10,801 nt of DNA from Novosphingopyxis sp042090735 (lineage in GTDB: Bacteria > Pseudomonadota > Alphaproteobacteria > Sphingomonadales > Sphingomonadaceae), in assembly GCA_042090735.1 (NCBI GenBank), contig JBELIU010000083.1, positions 1-10,801 on the forward strand. The letters are read 5' to 3'. The translations under genes were made by a program, and so were the position numbers. A model generated the notes under the pieces. It saw nothing but the letters and a program-made list of their open reading frames with translations. It had not been told where the DNA came from and searched no databases. Positions 6,343-10,801 of the stretch are shown piece by piece. The stretch's first letter is position 1. Every line of letters starts with the position of its first letter.

Positions 6343-7728
6343 ATGCTTTCCAGTATCTCCAATCTCATCAGCGGCCAGTCGGGCATCAACTCGGCTCAGC
6401 TCGTTGCCGACCTCGTCAACGCGACGCGTCAGCCGCGTGAAGCGCAGATCAACCAGAAGCAGCAGCTCAACAGCGCGCGCATTTCCGCGCTGGCCTCAGC
6501 GTCCTCCTCGCTCAACACATTTTCGGACGCCCTGAGCGCGATCCTGGACGGCAAGCGCTTCCTGGGAGACCTGGTTTCCAGCAATGGCGGCGTGGCCACG
6601 GCAAGCTTCATCGACGGCAAGACCCCGCAAGGTCTTCCGGTCACGATGGAAGTGAAGCAGCTGGCGTCCGAGCAGCGATTGCTCTCGCGCACTTACGCAG
6701 CCGCCAGCGATGCGGTCGGCACCGGCACGCTGACCCTGGCGACCAGCAAGGGCTCGTTCGACATCACGATCGACAGCACCAACGACAGCCTCACCGGGCT
6801 GCGCGATGCCATCAACAATGCAGAAACCGGCGTTACCGCGCGGATCATGACCGACAATCGCGGCACGCGGCTGGTTCTGGAGGGCACCAAGGGCGCCGAT
6901 CAGGGCTATACCATCACCACCACCGCCGGTTCGCTGGAAGACTTCACCTACCCGCCCGGCTCGAACGGCGGCATGTCCGAACTTTCGGCTGCGTCCGACA
7001 GCATCGTCGTCGTCAACGGCGTCGAACTGGTGAACAGCTCGAACCAGATCGAGAATGCGATCGAGGGCGTCCGTCTGAACCTGCTTGCCGCCAAGCCGGG
7101 CGAATCGCTGACGATTTCCAGCGACAAGCCGAAGGCCACGACGCGCGATCTGGTGACCGAATTCATCGACGCCTTCAACACCCTGAAGCGCGGCCTCAAC
7201 TCCGCCACGGCACCGGGCAAGGATGGCGAGAGCGGCGGACCGCTGGCCGGCAACAGCGCGATCCGGGACATGGCCGCGCGGCTGGGCCGGATGAGCTCCA
7301 CGATGCTGTCGACCGACGGCCCGTTCCGCACGCTGGCCGATATCGGCGTGCGTACCGAGCGCGACGGCACGCTGTCGCTGGACAGCGCCACGTTCGACAA
7401 GGCGATGGCCACCGACGCCGGGGCCGTGGCCTCCATGCTCGATCCGCTGAAGCCCGATGCCAATAATCGCGGCATCGCGGGCGTGCTCGAAGACGTCAAA
7501 ACCGCGCTGGAAGACAAGAACAGCCCGCTCACCCTCGCCAAAGCGCGGTTCGAGGCGGTCAACAAGCAGCTCAGCCAGATGCGCGAGAAGCTGAGCACCG
7601 ATATCGAGCGCTATCAGACCAACCTCCAGCAGACCTTCTCCAATATGGACCGCCAACTCGCGGTGCTGAAGCAGACCCAGCAATATGTCGAGCAGCAGAC
7701 GAAGATCTGGAACGGCAGCTACGACTGA
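6343..7728 (+). CDS. fliD: FliD, flagellar filament cap (hook-associated protein 2)
   Basis: FliD forms the cap at the filament tip that folds incoming flagellin. The 461 residues show the FliD N-terminal domain (GINSAQLVADLVNATRQP near 14-31, then a coiled-coil start to about 65) and a central variable domain. The C-terminal FliD domain (about 262-365) contains DLVTEFIDAFNTLKRGLN, then a conserved FRTLADIGVRTERDGTLSLD block. A C-terminal coiled coil (about 398-450) completes it. GAAAGGG sits five bases before the ATG. It is separated from flhB by 45 bases that hold a sigma-28 promoter match, so it probably also belongs to a late transcription unit with fliS. The length is modest but within the family range. 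Confidence 0.97.
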   Translation: MLSSISNLISGQSGINSAQLVADLVNATRQPREAQINQKQQLNSARISALASASSSLNTFSDALSAILDGKRFLGDLVSSNGGVATASFIDGKTPQGLPVTMEVKQLASEQRLLSRTYAAASDAVGTGTLTLATSKGSFDITIDSTNDSLTGLRDAINNAETGVTARIMTDNRGTRLVLEGTKGADQGYTITTTAGSLEDFTYPPGSNGGMSELSAASDSIVVVNGVELVNSSNQIENAIEGVRLNLLAAKPGESLTISSDKPKATTRDLVTEFIDAFNTLKRGLNSATAPGKDGESGGPLAGNSAIRDMAARLGRMSSTMLSTDGPFRTLADIGVRTERDGTLSLDSATFDKAMATDAGAVASMLDPLKPDANNRGIAGVLEDVKTALEDKNSPLTLAKARFEAVNKQLSQMREKLSTDIERYQTNLQQTFSNMDRQLAVLKQTQQYVEQQTKIWNGSYD

Positions 7729-7766
7729 CCGCCCAGCCAGCAATTGAAGCACGGGAAACCACGACC

Positions 7767-8159
7767 ATGTATTATTCGCCCAACCGCGCCATGGCCCAGA
7801 CCTACGGGGCCGTCGACAAGAACAGCCGGATCGCAGCGGCCAGCCCGCATGAGCTGGTCTCGATCCTGTTCGAGCAGCTTGTCCTCCGGATCGACCGTGC
7901 AGCGCGCTGCGTGGACCGGGGCGACATGGCAGGCATGTTCGAATCGCGCGCCAAGGCGATGGATATCCTGAATGCGCTCGATGAGAGCCTGGATTTCGAG
8001 CGTGGCGGTGAAATCGCCACGACCCTCGCGATCGTTTACCGCGAAGCGTCCAACCGCCTCTCCCAGGCCCATGGCGCCGAATCTGCGGAACGCCTGGCTG
8101 CGGCGCGCGAGATCGTGGTGGAAATCGCCGACGCCTGGACGCAGATCGGCCGGCGCTGA
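7767..8159 (+). CDS. fliS: FliS, flagellin-specific export chaperone
   Basis: FliS is a small helical-bundle chaperone that binds the flagellin C-terminus and keeps it from polymerising in the cytoplasm. The 130 residues carry the family start (YYSPNRAMAQTYGAVDKNSRIAAASPHELVSILFEQL, residues 2-38) and a middle helix ILNALDESLDFERGGEIA matching the FliS pattern. The gene follows fliD by 38 bases, the usual fliD-fliS pairing. The Shine-Dalgarno is weak (GGGAAA about ten bases before the ATG). No flagellin gene is in the window. Confidence 0.95.
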   Translation: MYYSPNRAMAQTYGAVDKNSRIAAASPHELVSILFEQLVLRIDRAARCVDRGDMAGMFESRAKAMDILNALDESLDFERGGEIATTLAIVYREASNRLSQAHGAESAERLAAAREIVVEIADAWTQIGRR

Positions 8160-8165
8160 GAAGCG

Positions 8166-8186
8166 TTTGCCGTCAGGGCAGGCAAA
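8166..8186 (+). terminator. Weak hairpin just after fliS
   Basis: TTTGCC, nine bases, GGCAAA forms a 6-bp stem starting 6 bases after the fliS stop codon. No T-tract follows, so this may be a weak terminator or an mRNA 3'-end stabiliser. Confidence 0.3.
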
Positions 8187-8235
8187 GGAAGGCTGGGCTG
8201 CCGGACAGCATGGCAAGCCCACAGGGCAAGACAAT

Positions 8236-8267
8236 CCGGAGCGGATGCGGGGCGGCATTCGCTCCGG
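8236..8267. terminator. Long GC-rich hairpin between convergent genes
   Basis: The arms CCGGAGCGGATGC (8236-8248) and GCATTCGCTCCGG (8255-8267) pair over 13 bp with a single G-T wobble and a 6-base loop. The hairpin lies 76 bases after fliS and about 100 bases after the activator stop. The position between convergent genes suggests a shared bidirectional terminator. A clear T-tract is missing on either strand, which lowers confidence in intrinsic termination. Confidence 0.55.
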
Positions 8268-8367
8268 CTTGGCGTTCAGGCTGCCGCTCGCCTTAGCGAG
8301 GGTAAGTTTTCAGAATAAGGCCAACGTCACAGCGGACATGGTCCCGATGATGTGGCCGCAACGGCGT

Positions 8368-9387
8368 TTATGCTGCTTTCTGGTCTTCGCGGCTGATGCC
8401 GTGACGGCGCATTTTCTCGACGAAGGTGGTGCGCTGAACATCGACCAGCCGCGCGGCCTTGGCGATCACGCCGCCGCATTCGATCAGAGCCTCGATCATC
8501 AGACGGCGCTCTTCCTGCTGCAGGTGGCTCTGCAGCGAGAAACCGTCCGACAGGCTGACCTTGGCAGCGGCTTCGGCCGGAACCGGTTCGGCCGCAGGCT
8601 GGTGCACCGCACCGACGCTGCGATGCGTGAGCAACAGCTCGGCTTCTTCCAGACCGATGCTCTGGCCGGGAAAGAAAATGGCGGCACGCTCGATCACATT
8701 GCGCAGTTCGCGCACATTGCCGGGCCAGCCATAGGTTTCCAGACGCGCGATCGCCTCATCCGTGATGACCGGGCTCTGCGTGCCGCAATCGATCTTGCCG
8801 AGGAAATGGTCGACCAGCGAGCTGATGTCCTCGGGACGCTCGGCGAGCGAAGGGATGCAGATCGGAATGACGCAGAGGCGATAGAACAGGTCTTCGCGGA
8901 ACTCGCCGCAAGCGATCTGGTGGTGAAGGTCGCGGTTGGTCGCGGCGACGATGCGCACGTCGACGGGGATCTGCTTGTTGCCGCCGACGCGGCGGATCGA
9001 GCGTTCCTCGATCACGCGCAGCAGCTTGACCTGCAGCGCAAGCGGCATTTCGCCGATTTCGTCCAGGAACAACGTGCCGCCATTGGCCTGTTCGAACAGG
9101 CCGATATGGCGGCTGGATGCGCCGGTGAAGCTGCCGCCCTCATGGCCGAACAGTTCGGATTCGATCAGTTCGGTGGGGATCGCGCCGCTGTTGATGGCGA
9201 CGAACGGGCCGTCCTTGCGCTGCGATGCCGTGTGGATCGCGCGGGCAACGACTTCCTTGCCGCAGCCCGACGGGCCGGTGATGAGAACAGAAGCCGAGGC
9301 GTTGACCGAGAAGCGGATCATCGTGCGCACCGAAGCGATCGCGTCGCTGCTGCCCACCACCATTTCGGAGATCATCTGTTCCGGCAT
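8368..9387 (-). CDS. Sigma-54-dependent activator without receiver domain (FleQ/FlbD-like)
   Basis: The 339 residues are an AAA+ sigma-54 activator plus a Fis-type DNA-binding domain. Walker A is GPSGCGKE (38-45), the sigma-54 contact loop GSFTGA (85-90), Walker B TLFLDE (105-110), sensor I AATNRDL, the arginine region FREDLFYRL (163-171), and sensor II GWPGNVREL (220-228). A Pro/Ala-rich linker (about 262-285) precedes the C-terminal helix-turn-helix (about 292-335), whose ending RTTFVEKMRRHG resembles the RTTLVEKM form of FleQ and FlbD. There is no room for a receiver domain: the protein starts about 10 residues before the AAA+ domain. ATG 9387 is chosen over an upstream open frame to 9597 because that extra part reads as non-coding and holds dyads; GGGTGG lies seven bases upstream. 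Location next to fliS suggests flagellar control. I give no symbol because FleQ and FlbD cannot be told apart here. Confidence 0.9.
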   Translation of the reverse strand: MPEQMISEMVVGSSDAIASVRTMIRFSVNASASVLITGPSGCGKEVVARAIHTASQRKDGPFVAINSGAIPTELIESELFGHEGGSFTGASSRHIGLFEQANGGTLFLDEIGEMPLALQVKLLRVIEERSIRRVGGNKQIPVDVRIVAATNRDLHHQIACGEFREDLFYRLCVIPICIPSLAERPEDISSLVDHFLGKIDCGTQSPVITDEAIARLETYGWPGNVRELRNVIERAAIFFPGQSIGLEEAELLLTHRSVGAVHQPAAEPVPAEAAAKVSLSDGFSLQSHLQQEERRLMIEALIECGGVIAKAARLVDVQRTTFVEKMRRHGISREDQKAA

Positions 9388-9483
9388 GCCCAAACCACCC
9401 TGTCCTAATCCGTGCCCCTGGAGGGAGAGGTTCCGGCCGTCTCCGCCCTTGTCCCGCTCCGTCCACACCGGTTTTGCGGGAAT

Positions 9484-9491
9484 ATGGTTAA
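9484..9491 (-). promoter_or_regulatory. CtrA half-site match upstream of the activator
   Basis: On the minus strand this reads TTAACCAT, the known CtrA half-site word in Caulobacter and relatives. It is about 100 bases upstream of the activator ATG (9387). The distal TTAA of the full TTAA-N7-TTAA site is only partly present (GCAA). CtrA control of motility genes is known in alphaproteobacteria, so the match is plausible but not proven. Confidence 0.35.
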
Positions 9492-9508
9492 CAAAATCTT
9501 GCGATTGC

Positions 9509-9532
9509 TTGCCGGGCGGCAATTTCTTGCAG
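9509..9532. promoter_or_regulatory. Candidate activator-binding cluster upstream of the sigma-54 activator gene
   Basis: Three half-sites are packed here: TTGCCG (9509-9514), two bases, CGGCAA (9517-9522), four bases, then TTGCAG (9527-9532, imperfect). Bases 9516-9530 repeat exactly 15 bases of the fliN palindrome (2505-2519). The cluster lies 120-145 bases upstream of the activator ATG, a usual distance for an autoregulatory or enhancer site. The function is inferred from the shared motif and position. Confidence 0.45.
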
Positions 9533-9539
9533 TCTCCGG

Positions 9540-9559
9540 TGAAAGCCCTTCTGCTTTCA
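9540..9559. repeat. Inverted repeat TGAAAGC / GCTTTCA
   Basis: Two perfect 7-base arms, TGAAAGC (9540-9546) and GCTTTCA (9553-9559), are separated by six bases (CCTTCT). Operator-like geometry in a divergent intergenic region makes this a possible binding site for an unidentified dimeric regulator. A hairpin is the alternative reading. Confidence 0.35.
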
Positions 9560-9620
9560 AACGCACGATTTCCGTTACTTAGCAGACAAGGCGGCAACCA
9601 AATTCCTTTCGAAAAGGGTT

Positions 9621-9632
9621 AACGAATTCGTT
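9621..9632. repeat. Perfect 12-base palindrome AACGAATTCGTT
   Basis: All 12 bases are self-complementary. The palindrome sits about 100 bases upstream of the oxidoreductase start, just after a short hairpin (CCTTT, three bases, AAAGG at 9605-9617). It could be an operator. No known regulator motif is claimed. Confidence 0.35.
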
Positions 9633-9730
9633 TCTGGCCGGCGGCGCCGATGGGGATGGGTTGCATTGCGCTACGGGCCGCTGTGCCCCACATGAACGGC
9701 TCGACAGAAACCAATCACGGGAGAGACCGA

Positions 9731-10801
9731 GTGAGCGACCACAAAGGCCTGGAACTGCGTTCCACCATCACCGAAGACGCGAAGCTGAAACTGAACCTGG
9801 AAGAGGTTGATGTAGGCGCGCCCGCGGCCGACGAGATCGTCGTGCGCGTGGAGGCCGCGCCGATCAATCCCTCGGACCTCGGCCTGCTGCTCGGCCCCGC
9901 CAAGCTCTCCACCATGGAAGCCGGCGGCTCGGACGAGCGCCCGGTGGTGACGGCAGACCTCATCGAAGGCGGGCTTGGCGGCGTGAAGGCACGCGTCGGA
10001 GAGTCCATGCCCGTCGGCAATGAAGGCGCCGGAACCGTGGTTGCCGCGGGCGACGACGTGCAGGATCTGATGGGCAAGAAAGTGGGCATGATGGGCGGCG
10101 CGATGTACGCGCAATATCGCAAGGTGAAGGCCCGCGACGCCATCGTCCTGCCGGAAGGCGCGAGTGTCGAGGACGGTGCGTCCATGTTCGTGAACCCGCT
10201 GACCTCGCTCGCCTTTACCGAGCAGATGAAGATGGACGGCTTCAAGGGCCTCATCCACACCGCCGCCGCCTCCAACCTCGGCCAGATGCTCAACAAGATC
10301 TGTCTGGCGGACGGCATTCCCCTGGTGAACATCGTGCGCAAGGATGAGCAGGTGAAGATCCTGAAGGATATCGGCGCCCCGATCGTCGTCAATTCGAGCG
10401 AGCCGGACTTCATGGCCAAGCTGATTGACGCGATTGCCGAGACGGAAGCCTATCTCGCGTTCGACGCGGTCGGCGGCGGCAAGCTGGCCGGCCAGATCCT
10501 CACCGCCATGGAAGCCGCTTCGCAGCGCAGCATGAGCGAATATAGCCGCTACGGCTCGGACCAGCCCAAGCAGGTCTATCTCTACGGCGTGCTGGATACG
10601 AGCCCAACGGTGCTCGAGCGCGGCTTCGGCATGGCCTGGAGCATGGGCGGCTGGCTGCTCCCCCACTTCCTCGGCCGCGCCGGCATGGAAACCGCCATGC
10701 GCATGCGCCAACGGGTGAAGGACGAACTGACGACCACCTTCGCCAGTAGCTACACCCAGACCATCTCGCTGGCCGAAGCGCTGAAGCCGGATACCATCCG
10801 G
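9731..10801 (+). CDS. Medium-chain dehydrogenase/reductase, quinone-oxidoreductase type (3' end outside window)
   Basis: The frame is open to the last base, giving 357 residues without a stop. The family pattern is clear: an N-terminal catalytic fold with APINPSDLG (43-51), GNEGAGTVVAAGDDV (96-110), and a Rossmann half with the nucleotide-binding segment HTAAASNLG (176-184) and FDAVGGG (244-250). Only one cysteine (191) is visible, so the structural-zinc lobe of classic alcohol dehydrogenases is absent, as in quinone oxidoreductase and enoyl-reductase relatives. The substrate cannot be inferred; NAD(P)H is the likely cofactor. The GTG start at 9731 is preferred because GGGAG lies about seven bases upstream. 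An in-frame ATG at 9692 would add 13 residues but has no Shine-Dalgarno. Nothing links it functionally to the flagellar genes. Confidence 0.85.
   Translation, partial: MSDHKGLELRSTITEDAKLKLNLEEVDVGAPAADEIVVRVEAAPINPSDLGLLLGPAKLSTMEAGGSDERPVVTADLIEGGLGGVKARVGESMPVGNEGAGTVVAAGDDVQDLMGKKVGMMGGAMYAQYRKVKARDAIVLPEGASVEDGASMFVNPLTSLAFTEQMKMDGFKGLIHTAAASNLGQMLNKICLADGIPLVNIVRKDEQVKILKDIGAPIVVNSSEPDFMAKLIDAIAETEAYLAFDAVGGGKLAGQILTAMEAASQRSMSEYSRYGSDQPKQVYLYGVLDTSPTVLERGFGMAWSMGGWLLPHFLGRAGMETAMRMRQRVKDELTTTFASSYTQTISLAEALKPDTIR

Larger units (their letters stand above)
8160..8367. other. Convergent intergenic stretch between fliS and the activator gene
   Basis: About 208 bases lie between the fliS stop and the stop of the minus-strand activator gene. 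No convincing coding sequence was found. The stretch holds a 6-bp hairpin just after fliS (8166-8186), a long GC-rich hairpin (8236-8267) and a short tetraloop hairpin at 8287-8300 (CTCGC, four bases, GCGAG). The plus-strand frame that runs through here into the activator gene is a shadow. Confidence 0.6.
9388..9730. other. Dyad-rich divergent control region
   Basis: This 343-base gap lies between the activator (minus) and the oxidoreductase (plus) and contains no credible gene. It is relatively AT-rich at 9480-9635 for this GC-rich window. It holds a TTGCCG/CGGCAA half-site cluster (9509-9532), a TGAAAGC dyad (9540-9559), a CCTTT hairpin (9605-9617), a 12-base palindrome (9621-9632) and two GGTTAAC words (9486-9492 and 9617-9623). 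I could not identify a convincing sigma-70 or sigma-54 promoter for either gene. Confidence 0.55.

Noticed and set aside
7972..9408. 478-residue plus-strand frame from within fliS through the activator
   Set aside because: It overlaps fliS and lies antisense to the clearly conserved sigma-54 activator; its composition is that of a shadow frame.
9405..9425. Possible sigma-54 promoter for the activator (GGGCACG on the minus strand)
   Set aside because: The -24-like part is followed by AGGA, not TTGC, and the invariant GC at the correct spacing is missing.
9388..9597. N-terminal extension of the activator by 70 residues
   Set aside because: The extra residues show no domain, the DNA holds several dyads typical of control regions, and the AAA+ domain start fits the ATG at 9387.
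9671..10711. 346-residue minus-strand frame opposite the oxidoreductase
   Set aside because: The plus strand encodes a recognisable medium-chain dehydrogenase; the minus frame is His/Ala/Arg-rich shadow.

Overview
This window is most likely from a motile alphaproteobacterium of the Sphingomonadales. That rests on high GC content, the protein style, and a late flagellar cluster ending next to a sphingomonad-type zinc-free 'zinc-binding dehydrogenase'. I cannot fix the genus from sequence alone. About 8.2 kb is a flagellar operon on the plus strand in the order fliK (5' end missing), fliL, fliM, fliN, fliO, fliP, fliQ, fliR, flhB, fliD, fliS. A convergent sigma-54 activator gene follows on the minus strand. 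Then comes a 343-base regulatory gap and a divergently placed medium-chain oxidoreductase that runs off the right edge.

Layout: 1-927 holds the C-terminal part of the hook-length regulator FliK. 958-2822 holds FliL and the C-ring proteins FliM and FliN. 2822-6297 holds the membrane part of the flagellar type III export gate (FliO, FliP, FliQ, FliR, FlhB). 6343-8159 holds the filament cap FliD and the flagellin chaperone FliS. 8160-8367 is a convergent intergenic stretch with hairpins. 8368-9387 (minus) is an EpsA/FleQ-like enhancer-binding protein that has no receiver domain. 9388-9730 is a dyad-rich control region. 9731-10801 is the oxidoreductase. Starts and stops overlap or nearly touch from fliL to flhB (8-base, 1-base and 4-base overlaps), so translation is probably coupled.

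The most interesting layer is regulatory. A sequence matching the core sigma-54 promoter consensus at every position (TGGCACG-N4-TTGCA) sits inside fliN at 2708-2723. It points at fliO-flhB. About 190 bases upstream, in the poorly conserved 5' end of fliN, is a cluster of CGGCAA/TTGCCG half-sites built on an 18-base palindrome. A 15-base stretch of that palindrome recurs exactly in the gap upstream of the sigma-54 activator gene, again flanked by an extra half-site. The simplest reading, which is inference, is that this is the activator's own binding site, used both for autoregulation and for an intragenic enhancer. A strong FliA (sigma-28) promoter match, TAAAGTTT-N11-GCCGTTAC, overlaps the flhB stop codon and would drive fliD-fliS as late genes. 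Together these suggest a three-tier hierarchy (activator with sigma-54, export gate, then sigma-28 filament genes) partly hidden inside coding sequence.

Protein-level oddities are a FliM with no N-terminal EIDALL-type CheY-binding motif and an altered GGxG motif, an activator with GSFTGA in place of GAFTGA, and a FliP with a long Ala/Pro/Gln-rich segment between signal peptide and core. No mobile elements, CRISPR arrays, tRNAs or rRNAs were seen.
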